9,182 nt of DNA from Chitinophagaceae bacterium (GTDB lineage: Bacteria > Bacteroidota > Bacteroidia > Chitinophagales > Chitinophagaceae): assembly GCA_020846105.1 (NCBI GenBank), contig JADLEN010000272.1, forward strand, positions 1 through 9,182. The letters run 5' to 3'. The notes below the pieces were generated by a model. It was not told where the DNA came from, searched no databases, and saw only the letters and a program-made list of their open reading frames with translations. Shown here piece by piece: positions 1 through 7,304 of the stretch; positions within the stretch are counted from its first letter, which is position 1; each line of letters begins with the position of its first letter. A program made the translations under genes and the position numbers.

Positions 1-138
1 AAAAATATCCTTTCATTTAATGAATCAGAGTGGGCAAATATAATAGATGATATGGCGCCAAAGGCAAAGTTAAACAGCACACAAAAAGAAGCAGTGTCCA
101 AATATATTTTAGCAATTAAGGCTATGCAAATTGAATAA
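1..138 (+). CDS. 3' end of an unidentified protein gene (partial)
   Basis: The first frame is open from the window edge to a TAA stop at 136-138 and encodes 45 residues ending in AMQIE. The fragment reads as two short helices with a conserved-looking core, SEWANIIDDMAPKAKLN, followed by a segment ending in SKYILAIKA. The pattern of a Trp, then an acidic/Met turn, then KAKL, then a Y-I-(hydrophobic)-A-(hydrophobic)-K helix reminds me of the C-terminal tail of small haem- or cytochrome c-like proteins in Bacteroidota. No haem-binding CxxCH is visible in this piece, so that is only a guess. It converges on murB, with 31 nt between the two stop codons and no clear terminator hairpin between them. 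The start and most of the protein lie outside the window. Confidence 0.7.
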   Translation, partial: KNILSFNESEWANIIDDMAPKAKLNSTQKEAVSKYILAIKAMQIE

Positions 139-169
139 TAAAAATGCACTTACAATTCGAAAAAAAAAT

Positions 170-1171
170 CTACCAAACTTGCACCTCTCGTTCCAATTCA
201 ATACCAAAAGTATTTTTGACAGAAACGAGAATTTCACTAGATAATTGCCAAATCTCTTCGCCTGTTGCATTGCCATAATTAACCAATACTAAGGCTTGCT
301 TTTCGTGAACGCCATAATCATTTTTACGAAAACCTTTCCATCCGCATTGCTCAATAAGCCAGCCTGCAGGCACTTTAACGGTATGCTCGTTGACAGGGTA
401 GGAAGGAATGGTTGCAAATCGTTTTTTTAAATCAAGATACTGTTGAATAGGTATGTTAGGGTTTTTAAAGAAAGAACCCGCATTGCCAATTTCTTTAGGG
501 TTGGGCAACTTGCTACTCCTAATATTTATAACAGCCTGAGCAACATCTTTAGCATTGGGTCTCAGTATATTTAGGTTTGTTAATTCTTCATTTATTGCAC
601 CATAAGTGGTTTGAAGTTGTTGAATTTTAGACAATCGAAATCGTACGGAAACAATAAAAAAACGGTTTCGCAATTCGTTTTTGAAAATACTATCTCGATA
701 ACCAAACCGACAATCAATGTTACTAAGGGCTACCATTTTTTTATCCGTCCAATCCCAATAAATAACCGAGTCAATTACGTCCTTGACCTCTACACCATAT
801 GCACCAATATTTTGGATGGGCGCAGCACCCACAGTACCTGGTATGAGCGCTAAGTTCTCAATTCCATTCAGATTTTGAGACAAAGTATAAAGTACAAAAT
901 CATGCCAAACCTCTCCAGACGCCACCTCTATTAAAGCCGTATTTGCGTCTTCTTCTATCAGTTTTATTCCCTTTGTCCTATTGGCTATTACCAAACCTTT
1001 TGGTGTTTGGGTACATAATATATTGCTACCACCACCAATAATTTTTCGTTCTAAAACTTCACTTAATGCTGGCAAATCCGCAATATTTGTCAATTCAAAA
1101 AAATCATTAACAATAAGATCAATACCAAAGCTGGTAATACTTTTTAAAGAAATATTGTGTTGTATGTTCAT
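170..1171 (-). CDS. murB: UDP-N-acetylmuramate dehydrogenase MurB (type I)
   Basis: MurB is the cytoplasmic FAD enzyme that uses NADPH to reduce UDP-GlcNAc-enolpyruvate to UDP-MurNAc, the second committed step of peptidoglycan precursor synthesis. The 333-residue product has the FAD-binding GGGSN at 46-50, IPGTVGAAPIQNIGAYG at 110-126 and GYRDSIF at 157-163. It also has GNAGSFFKNP at 229-238 and a closing ELEREV. By family knowledge the catalytic trio is Arg159, Ser233 (proton donor) and Glu329, all present; the YRDS loop marks the E. coli-like type I enzyme. I chose the ATG at 1171 because MNIQHNISLKSITSFGID matches the family N-terminus. The upstream ATG at 1204 would add 11 residues and overlap the preceding gene. 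The gene lies 13 nt downstream of the epimerase gene and is probably co-transcribed with it. No terminator hairpin is visible after the stop. Confidence 0.96.
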   Translation of the reverse strand: MNIQHNISLKSITSFGIDLIVNDFFELTNIADLPALSEVLERKIIGGGSNILCTQTPKGLVIANRTKGIKLIEEDANTALIEVASGEVWHDFVLYTLSQNLNGIENLALIPGTVGAAPIQNIGAYGVEVKDVIDSVIYWDWTDKKMVALSNIDCRFGYRDSIFKNELRNRFFIVSVRFRLSKIQQLQTTYGAINEELTNLNILRPNAKDVAQAVINIRSSKLPNPKEIGNAGSFFKNPNIPIQQYLDLKKRFATIPSYPVNEHTVKVPAGWLIEQCGWKGFRKNDYGVHEKQALVLVNYGNATGEEIWQLSSEILVSVKNTFGIELEREVQVW

Positions 1172-1184
1172 AACAAATAGAGCA

Positions 1185-2225
1185 TTAAAAATAAGTACTT
1201 TCAAATGGCTTCCCTAAAAAACGAATCCCTAAACCAGGTTTTGCAATTGTAGCAATCCGAGCATCTTTGTAAGACAAGCCATCAGCAATATCTTCTTTGA
1301 GCAATAAGGGGCCATCAGCATCTAAATCATCCAAAAGGGGCGACAGTTGGGCAATTGCAGCAGTGCCAATACTGCTCTCATTCATATTCCCCATCATTAC
1401 TTTAAGGCCTAATTGCCGTGCCTCTTTTATCATTCGTAATGCAGGAGTAATACCGCCACATTTCGTAAGCTTAATATTAATACCATCAAAAGAAGCAGCA
1501 CATTTTACAACATCAATTTCCTCTACACAGCTTTCATCGGCATACAGCGAAATATCAGACAGTGTTTTCAATGCGCTCATCGCATCCCATTCAGTTTTTT
1601 CTAAAGGTTGCTCTATCAATACCACACCAAGTTTTTTAAGTTCTGGTAGCATATATTTTGCATCTTCAAAAGAAAAGCTTTCATTAGCATCTATACGAAA
1701 AGGCTTGTCTGTATGGCTTCTTAGCGCTACAAGCAAATCCAAATCGGCAAGTTTGCTCATTTTTATTTTGTACAATGGCCAAGGGTGCCTTTGCAATTTA
1801 GCAATCATTTTTTCAGCAGTATCAATACCCAAAGTGTAATCCGTAATTGGCGTTTCGGTGGCCGAAATACCCAAAACATTGCGTAAAGGCATGTTGCGCA
1901 TTTGTGCAAATAAATCCCAACCGGCAATATCAAGTGCGGCAATTAAAAAATTATTACCAGGAAACAAATGATGTAGAAAATGCCAAAATCTTTGGGGGTC
2001 GGTGAGTGCATAACGCTCAATGGGCAAACGTTTCGCGCTTAGCTCCTCTATCATTGACGCTACCGTAACACCGTAATAATTAATTGCTGGAGCCTCGCCA
2101 TAACCGCACCAATGGCGCAAACCAAGCGATACCACTAAACTAGGCTGATGAGTTTTAGTACCCTTGGCAATCGTAAATGGATATTCGAATGGCAAATCGA
2201 AAGAATAATGTCGCAGTTGCAGCAT
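1185..2225 (-). CDS. Enolase-superfamily dipeptide epimerase (L-Ala-D/L-Glu epimerase type)
   Basis: Members of this family interconvert L-Ala-D-Glu and L-Ala-L-Glu, allowing the murein peptide to be broken down and recycled in the cytoplasm. The 346-residue product has an N-terminal capping domain and a (beta/alpha)7 barrel. The expected catalytic set is visible: KIK with Lys153 and Lys155, the metal ligands Asp179 (RIDAN), Glu205 (LIEQP) and Asp230 (YADES), and the opposite-face Lys252 (IKLTK). Asp302-Ala-Asp304 fits the DxD that binds the substrate's amino group in dipeptide epimerases, which favours this role over muconate cycloisomerase or o-succinylbenzoate synthase. The exact dipeptide preference cannot be read from sequence. 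The ATG at 2225 is chosen; a GTG at 2240 would add five residues. The gene precedes murB by 13 nt, and that context supports a peptidoglycan role. Confidence 0.9.
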   Translation of the reverse strand: MLQLRHYSFDLPFEYPFTIAKGTKTHQPSLVVSLGLRHWCGYGEAPAINYYGVTVASMIEELSAKRLPIERYALTDPQRFWHFLHHLFPGNNFLIAALDIAGWDLFAQMRNMPLRNVLGISATETPITDYTLGIDTAEKMIAKLQRHPWPLYKIKMSKLADLDLLVALRSHTDKPFRIDANESFSFEDAKYMLPELKKLGVVLIEQPLEKTEWDAMSALKTLSDISLYADESCVEEIDVVKCAASFDGINIKLTKCGGITPALRMIKEARQLGLKVMMGNMNESSIGTAAIAQLSPLLDDLDADGPLLLKEDIADGLSYKDARIATIAKPGLGIRFLGKPFESTYF

Positions 2226-2269
2226 TGGATAAAATTGCACTTATTTTGCAGATTGTAAAACTAATACTA
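2226..2269. promoter_or_regulatory. Divergent start region of the epimerase and ArnT-like genes
   Basis: Only 44 nt separate the two divergent start codons, so both promoters must lie here or inside the opposite gene. On the + strand TTATTTTG at 2241-2248 is one base from the Bacteroidota -7 consensus TAnnTTTG. It has a TTG at 2217-2219, 21 nt upstream, as a possible -33 element. On the - strand TAGTTTTA at 2256-2263 is also one base off. Neither start has a Shine-Dalgarno sequence. These are pattern matches only. Confidence 0.35.
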
Positions 2270-3949
2270 ATGCCTCGAATTCCCTTTTGGATTTTTATAA
2301 TTATTGCAGCTTTATACTTCTCGGCCACTAGGGTAGATATAATGGACATAGACGCCACCCAATATGCCGAAATAAGCCGAGAAATGGCGCAAAGCGGCGA
2401 CTACCTACATATTTATGATAGAGGCAACAATTACCTCGACAAGCCGCCATTTCTGTTTTGGGTAAGCGCAGCTAGCATCGATATTTTTGGGGCTACAAAT
2501 TTTGGCTACAAACTGCATTCCATATTACTTGCACTATTGGCAATTTTCGCTACTTATAGACTTGCAAAACTATTGTACGATGAAAATACTGGACGGGCAG
2601 CCGCATTAATATTAGCAACTTCACAAGGAATGTTTTTAATGACCAATGACATTCGCTGCGACCTAGCACTTATGGCGTGGGTCATCACTAGCATTTGGCT
2701 TATTCAGGAGTGGATTGTTGCAAAACGTTGGTATCACTTATTACTAGCCGCCACAGCAATGGCTTTGGGTATGATGACAAAAGGCCCAATAGCCATACTT
2801 GCACCTGCATTTGCTATTGGTACAAATTTTATTTTACACAGAGATTGGCGCAATATTTTTCGGTGGCAATATTTGTTATTGCTACTTTTAGTCGCAATAC
2901 TTTTAATACCAATGAGCATTGGTTTGTACCAACAATACGACCTTTACCCAAGCAAATTTATTGATGGAAAATCGGGCGTATCTGGGCTCAAATTCTTTTT
3001 CTGGACACAAAGCTTTGGGCGTATTACTGGCGAAAATGTGTGGAATAATGGGGCCTACATTTCGTTCCAATTAGTGAATATGATTTGGTCCTTCTTGCCT
3101 TGGATTTTTATTTTTATCCCAGCCCTTTTCTTGAATATCCGCAACATTATTCGTCAAAAACTGAGACTACAAGATGGCCAAGAATGGCTATCTACGGGCG
3201 GATTCTTACTTTGCTACCTGGCTGTTGGGTTATCTAAATATCAATTGCCGCACTACATTTTTGTTGCATTTCCACTTGCATCCATACTCTGCGCAGCATT
3301 TTTGCGCGATTGTTATACGCTTCACCTTTACCCAAAACTTACGCGCATACTGAGCAGTATAATGACTGGTGCTGGTTTCTTATTATTTGTGGGATTATTA
3401 CTAATACTAACTGTTGTTTTTCCGGCGGCTTGGTATTGGTTTGTTCTATGTGCTGTTGCACTTTCTGTTTACTTTTTTATTGTGCTGCGCAAAAATGTTT
3501 CGGGCAAAATAATTTGGACTGGTGCTGCGGCAATGATACTCGTCAACATCTTTCTTAGCCACCATTTTTACTACGAGCTTATGAAATACCAAGTGGGTAC
3601 AGTAGTAGGCAAATTTATAAAAGACAATAAAATACCCAACAGCAAAATAATGGTGTACCGCATGAGCGACCCGCTCAATTCTATTCACTATTATGCCAAT
3701 CAGGTAGTGCGTATTAAAAGGGAGAAAGGCTACATCCCTAGCCAAGCAACCGACTATGTGCTATTGACAAAAGATGGCAAGGAAGAACTGGAAGAGCGTG
3801 GCTATGAGCTGCAAATAGCGCTGCAAGGAACACTATTTAAAGTGAGTGAACTTACCGCCGATTTTATAAACCCAAGCAACCGACACAAAGCCACAACTGA
3901 TTATTATTTTTGCAAAATCACCAAGCAGGGCAATAGTTTAGCCCAATAA
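2270..3949 (+). CDS. ArnT/PMT-type membrane glycosyltransferase (GT39/GT83-like)
   Basis: This is an integral membrane transferase of the family that moves a sugar from a polyprenyl-phosphate carrier to a lipid or protein on the outer face of the inner membrane; ArnT adds aminoarabinose to lipid A. The 559-residue product has a first membrane segment at about 5-20. The family's first loop follows, with MDIDATQYAEISREM at 25-39 (candidate catalytic Asp28) and YLDKPPFLFW at 55-64. MMTKGPIAI lies at 168-176 and LSKYQLPHYIFVAFP at 321-335, and about ten further hydrophobic segments run to about residue 430. A soluble tail of about 120 residues follows. The ATG at 2270 is chosen; in-frame starts upstream, at 2177 and 2189, would overlap the divergent epimerase gene by dozens of bases. 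Its stop overlaps the 3' end of the convergent GT9 gene by 12 nt. Sugar and acceptor cannot be told from sequence; calling it arnT would be unsafe. Confidence 0.88.
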   Translation: MPRIPFWIFIIIAALYFSATRVDIMDIDATQYAEISREMAQSGDYLHIYDRGNNYLDKPPFLFWVSAASIDIFGATNFGYKLHSILLALLAIFATYRLAKLLYDENTGRAAALILATSQGMFLMTNDIRCDLALMAWVITSIWLIQEWIVAKRWYHLLLAATAMALGMMTKGPIAILAPAFAIGTNFILHRDWRNIFRWQYLLLLLLVAILLIPMSIGLYQQYDLYPSKFIDGKSGVSGLKFFFWTQSFGRITGENVWNNGAYISFQLVNMIWSFLPWIFIFIPALFLNIRNIIRQKLRLQDGQEWLSTGGFLLCYLAVGLSKYQLPHYIFVAFPLASILCAAFLRDCYTLHLYPKLTRILSSIMTGAGFLLFVGLLLILTVVFPAAWYWFVLCAVALSVYFFIVLRKNVSGKIIWTGAAAMILVNIFLSHHFYYELMKYQVGTVVGKFIKDNKIPNSKIMVYRMSDPLNSIHYYANQVVRIKREKGYIPSQATDYVLLTKDGKEELEERGYELQIALQGTLFKVSELTADFINPSNRHKATTDYYFCKITKQGNSLAQ

Positions 3950-5086
3950 GCCATTGAGTGCGGTCACTATTGTTTGAGGTTTGATACTATACATATCTTT
4001 ACTCACTGCTTTATAAAAAGTATCTTTATTGCTGCGCAAATACTGTTGGGTGTAAACCGTTTTTACGTTTTGAAAACCTGCTTCTTCATAGGCCACAAAA
4101 CGTTTTGCGTTTACACCATTTGCCAAAATAACGGTTGGCTTTTGTAAAGAAACGGCAGCGTGCGCCGCCATAGTATCGCCAGTAATCACAGCATTTATAC
4201 AGGCCATAGCACGCAATGTTGCTACTAAGTTTGTTTGCCCTACAATAGAAGGCACTTGTGTTGCAGCTACAATTTTATCGGCAATAGCACGTTCGTTTTT
4301 GCCACCAGAAAGCAATGGTTCAAAACCATTTTGCAGTAACAATTTCACCAACGTTATCCAACAGCTTAGTGGCCAAGTTTTACTTTTGGCAGAAGCGCCA
4401 ATAAAGCAAATAATTTGTTTTGGCATAGCATTATTTTCTGTCTTTATTGGCAATAATAGACTTTGGCATTGTAACCTTTGACCACCTATAAATGCAGCAA
4501 AATTTTGGTTGTAATTAAATTCATGGAGTGTCTTTTCTTTTGGGAATAGCTGTGTGTAATTAGCATCCGAGGTCGTATTCCATAATGGCCATTCATAGGT
4601 ATTTTCGCACGCAATTCTGTGCTTTGCTCCCGAAGCTAATACGAGCAAATCATCTATCAACAAGGGTCTTGTGCGAGATGGGCAAATAATTGTTTCAAAA
4701 TTTTCGCTCCTTACTTGCGCCCACATTGCTTGCCTATACACACTGTTATTCATGTATTGTTGCTTGTCTACCCAAATAACATGGTGCACATAAGCAGCAT
4801 CGTATGCTTCAAAAATAGGTTTCCAAACTACATTGCCAATAAGGGTAATTTTAGAGCCTGCAAATTGCCTCGCATCTCCAATCATACCCAAGCAATTGCG
4901 CCATAATAGATAATCGCCAATATCATCTAAGCGCACGATTGCCAACTTTTTTTCCGTACAAATATTATCGGGCAATGCAGCTATTATTCCTCGCCATTCT
5001 TCAAATTGCCGCAGCACAGTTTGTATCTGTTTTTGCTCGCTGCGGCTACGAAGTGTTAAGGCTATATTTCGGACAATACTGTTCAC
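3938..5086 (-). CDS. Glycosyltransferase family 9 (heptosyltransferase-like)
   Basis: GT9 enzymes are cytoplasmic GT-B transferases, typified by the ADP-heptose:LPS heptosyltransferases that build the lipopolysaccharide core. The 382-residue product shows the N-terminal nucleotide-fold motif IVRLDDIGDYLLWRN at 50-64. In the C-terminal domain it has GASAKSKTWP at 230-239, LSGGKNERAIADKI at 259-272, and GQTNLVATLRAM followed by GDTMAAHAAVS at 303-313, matching the family's GxDTGxxH-like donor site. The conserved domain begins about 48 residues in, so there is an N-terminal extension. The start is GTG at 5086. No in-frame ATG exists between the upstream TAA at 5096-5098 and the domain, so GTG is the best start. 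It follows the ABC-F gene by 9 nt and is probably co-transcribed. The donor sugar is unknown. Confidence 0.88.
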   Translation of the reverse strand: MNSIVRNIALTLRSRSEQKQIQTVLRQFEEWRGIIAALPDNICTEKKLAIVRLDDIGDYLLWRNCLGMIGDARQFAGSKITLIGNVVWKPIFEAYDAAYVHHVIWVDKQQYMNNSVYRQAMWAQVRSENFETIICPSRTRPLLIDDLLVLASGAKHRIACENTYEWPLWNTTSDANYTQLFPKEKTLHEFNYNQNFAAFIGGQRLQCQSLLLPIKTENNAMPKQIICFIGASAKSKTWPLSCWITLVKLLLQNGFEPLLSGGKNERAIADKIVAATQVPSIVGQTNLVATLRAMACINAVITGDTMAAHAAVSLQKPTVILANGVNAKRFVAYEEAGFQNVKTVYTQQYLRSNKDTFYKAVSKDMYSIKPQTIVTALNGLLG

Positions 5087-5095
5087 AGAATCGTT

Positions 5096-7033
5096 TTAAG
5101 ACAATTGTTCTTCCAGCGTCATTACTTCTTCAAAAGCCTTATCATACTGCTTGTTCAGCATTTCGAATTGCGCATTTAATTGCTTGTATTGCTCGTCAAG
5201 CTTTTTAAATTTTTCTTTGTCTTGATACACACTTGGGTCGGCAAGACTGGCTTCTACTTTTAATTTTTCAGTCTTGCATTTATTCAAGTCGTCTTCTGTT
5301 TTCTGAAAAAACTTTTGTTTTGTTTGCAATTCTTTTTTCAAAGACCGCATTTCGTCATCATTTACCTTTTTTTTTTCGGCTTTGGGTGCAGCTTTCGCAG
5401 CAGCGGGTTGTTCTGCAAGTTTTGCACGTGCAGCTTTCTCTTGTTTATAAACAAGCCATTCATTGTACGGACCGTTAAATTCTTTGATTTGACCGTCTTC
5501 AATTTCCCAAATTTTATTTGCTGTTTTGGAGATAAAATATCGGTCATGAGACACAAGTACCAAAGTACCCTGATACTTGTTCAGCGCATCTATCAGCATT
5601 TCTACACTTTGCATATCCAAGTGGTTGGTAGGCTCATCCAGCATCAGAAAGTTGCCTTTGGCTGCAATGGTTTTTGAAAGTGCAACCCTTGCCTTCTCGC
5701 CACCCGATAGTACTTTTATTTTCTTAAACACATCGTCGCCGCTAAAAAGGAAGCAGCCCAACATTTGACGAAGCTCCACCTCCGTTTTGCCACTACCACT
5801 CAGCTTCAATTCTTCTAAAATTTCGTTGTTTACATCCAACGATTCTAGTTGGTGCTGCGCATAAAAACTTTCTTCCACATTGTGCCCAGCTTTACGGTCA
5901 CCCTCTATTTCTTCTGCGCCAGAGATGATACGCAGTAGTGTAGATTTACCCTTACCATTGGCTCCAATAAGCGCAATTTTATCACCTCTAATTATTTCGG
6001 CAGTAGTGTTTTTTAAGATTGTCAATTTGCCATAAGACTTGCTCACATTATTGAGTGTGCAAATGATTTTACCCGGCTGTATGGCTATATCGAAATTGAT
6101 ATTCATCACCGGTACGCTAGCGTCTGGGGCTTCTATAAGTTCTAGTTTGTCTAGGCGTTTTACAGCACTCTGTGCTTGCGCTGCTTTTGTAGCTTGTGCA
6201 CGAAATCGCTCTATGAATCGTTCTTCCTTTTTTATATAATCTTGTTGGTTTTCAAATGCACGTTGCTGTAGCTCCATACGCTCTACTTTTTCTTTCAAAA
6301 AGAAAGAGTAATTGCCTGAGTATTGCACCAAGTCGCGCTGCCATACCTCTACTATCTTCGTCACCATTTTGTCTAAAAAATGCCTGTCATGCGATACTAC
6401 TACTACAGAGCCAGGATAGCTTTGTAGGTAGCGCTCTAGCCATTCTATAGATGGCAAATCCAAGTGATTCGTAGGCTCATCCAGCAGCAACAATTGTGGT
6501 GCTTGCAGCATCATTTTGGCCAGCAATACGCGCATCCGCCAGCCACCCGAAAATTGGTCGTATGGGCGTTGCAAATCCTCTGTGGTAAAGCCCAGCCCTT
6601 CCAAAACTTCAGCCGTCTTGTGCTCCATTTCGTAGCCGCCAGCCATCTCAAAATCGTGCAGCGCATGGCTATAATCATCCAGCAGTTTTTCGTCGTCAGG
6701 CTTAGTTTCTAGCTCCTCCAAAATGTCATTCATGTCTTGCTCTATCTTATGCGCTTTTTCAAAAGCCTGCATACCCACCTTCAGTATAGAATCGGAGGTA
6801 GAAAAGCTCAACAAATCTTGGTTGAAAAAACCCAGACTCACATCTTTTGGTTTGTTTATTGTACCGCTATCGGGCGAGTAGGCTCCTGTCATTAGGCGCA
6901 ATACAGTCGATTTTCCGGCGCCATTCACGCCCACTAGGCCTATACGTTCGTCGTTGCCTATTTGCCAATTCACCTCGTCGAGCATGGTACGCGCACCAAA
7001 CGAGAAACTTAAATTTTGTAGAGAAAGTAACAT
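5096..7033 (-). CDS. ABC-F family ATPase (ribosome-associated, Uup/EttA-like)
   Basis: ABC-F proteins are soluble tandem ATPases without membrane domains. Characterised members bind the ribosomal E site and relieve stalled or hindered translation; some confer antibiotic resistance. The 645-residue product has two complete cassettes. The first has Walker A GVNGAGKST at 35-43, signature FSGGW at 161-165, Walker B LLLLDEP at 181-187 (Glu186) and SHDRHFL at 214-220. The second has GANGKGKST at 357-365, LSGGE at 442-446, FLMLDEP at 462-468 (Glu467) and SHDRYFI at 495-501. A basic interdomain linker at about 247-300 is the tRNA-facing arm. A Lys/Ala-rich stretch (540-557) leads to a C-terminal coiled coil (about 558-645) of the Uup/YheS type. 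MLLSLQNLSFSFG matches the family start. Nothing in the linker lets me assign a resistance role; a housekeeping translation factor is more likely. GT9 follows by 9 nt. Confidence 0.95.
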   Translation of the reverse strand: MLLSLQNLSFSFGARTMLDEVNWQIGNDERIGLVGVNGAGKSTVLRLMTGAYSPDSGTINKPKDVSLGFFNQDLLSFSTSDSILKVGMQAFEKAHKIEQDMNDILEELETKPDDEKLLDDYSHALHDFEMAGGYEMEHKTAEVLEGLGFTTEDLQRPYDQFSGGWRMRVLLAKMMLQAPQLLLLDEPTNHLDLPSIEWLERYLQSYPGSVVVVSHDRHFLDKMVTKIVEVWQRDLVQYSGNYSFFLKEKVERMELQQRAFENQQDYIKKEERFIERFRAQATKAAQAQSAVKRLDKLELIEAPDASVPVMNINFDIAIQPGKIICTLNNVSKSYGKLTILKNTTAEIIRGDKIALIGANGKGKSTLLRIISGAEEIEGDRKAGHNVEESFYAQHQLESLDVNNEILEELKLSGSGKTEVELRQMLGCFLFSGDDVFKKIKVLSGGEKARVALSKTIAAKGNFLMLDEPTNHLDMQSVEMLIDALNKYQGTLVLVSHDRYFISKTANKIWEIEDGQIKEFNGPYNEWLVYKQEKAARAKLAEQPAAAKAAPKAEKKKVNDDEMRSLKKELQTKQKFFQKTEDDLNKCKTEKLKVEASLADPSVYQDKEKFKKLDEQYKQLNAQFEMLNKQYDKAFEEVMTLEEQLS

Positions 7034-7040
7034 AAGGGCG

Positions 7041-7048
7041 CAAAATTA
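7041..7048 (-). promoter_or_regulatory. Bacteroidota -7 promoter box of the ABC-F gene
   Basis: Read on the - strand, 7048 to 7041 is TAATTTTG, an exact match to the TAnnTTTG -7 element of Bacteroidota sigma-ABfr promoters. It ends 7 nt before the ATG at 7033, so transcription would begin at or a few bases before the start codon. No TTG at the usual -33 distance is visible. Confidence 0.55.
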
Positions 7049-7057
7049 GGCAATTTG

Positions 7058-7082
7058 GCCATTAGTTATTAAGCTAATTGGC
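7058..7082. promoter_or_regulatory. Inverted repeat upstream of the ABC-F -7 box
   Basis: GCCATTAG at 7058-7065 and CTAATTGGC at 7074-7082 are complementary except for one bulged T, around an 8-nt AT-rich centre. The repeat lies directly upstream of the -7 box and covers the place where a -33 element would sit, so it could be a regulator's operator. A chance palindrome in AT-rich DNA is also possible. Confidence 0.35.
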
Positions 7083-7198
7083 TAAAGAAGTTAAAAGATT
7101 TTATCGGGCAATTAGCGCCACGAAACTATTGCCATAAAGACAACATTGAGCAATGCGCAATGCTTGGGAATGCTCGGTCTGTGGGCAATAAACACATT

Positions 7199-7304
7199 TA
7201 GCACACACGAAAGCGTGAGGGATGAAACGGATATCCTTTTGCCCCCTTCAGGCAAAAGATAGCAGTGCCAGCCCGACCACGAGCGAAGCATCGTGGGCAC
7301 GCCC
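7199..7304 (-). repeat. Structured dispersed repeat, copy A
   Basis: Read on the - strand from 7304 to 7199, this 106-bp segment begins GGGCGTGCCC and ends GTGTGTGCTA. It aligns along its whole length, with a few substitutions and short indels, to 9030-9139 on the + strand, so the two copies are inverted. Hairpin 1 pairs 7291-7296 with 7277-7282 (CCACGA/TCGTGG). Hairpin 2 pairs 7237-7243 with 7251-7257 (TTTTGCC/GGCAAAA), extended by ATC/GAT with a bulge. A small third hairpin is CACG-CTTT-CGTG. The GGGC end abuts the T-tract of the lysS terminator. I recall similar GGGCGTGCC-headed repeats in other Bacteroidota genomes but cannot verify this here. It carries no convincing protein. Confidence 0.85.

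Noticed and set aside
139..169. Bidirectional terminator between the partial gene and murB
   Set aside because: There is an A/T run but no hairpin stem of useful length on either strand.
1172..1204. Longer murB start at 1204
   Set aside because: It would overlap the epimerase gene by 20 nt and add 11 residues not typical of MurB. The ATG at 1171 begins the conserved N-terminus.
1297..1839. 180-codon + strand frame antisense to the epimerase
   Set aside because: The opposite strand carries the complete catalytic set of an enolase-superfamily enzyme. The antisense product is Ser/Ile-rich and unlike any family.
2177..2269. Longer start for the ArnT-like gene
   Set aside because: It would overlap the 5' end of the divergent epimerase gene and add a stretch before the normal first membrane segment of the family.
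3739..3885. 13-nt direct repeat CCAAGCAACCGAC inside the ArnT-like gene
   Set aside because: The two copies encode ordinary residues in different contexts about 135 nt apart, and nothing else suggests a functional site.
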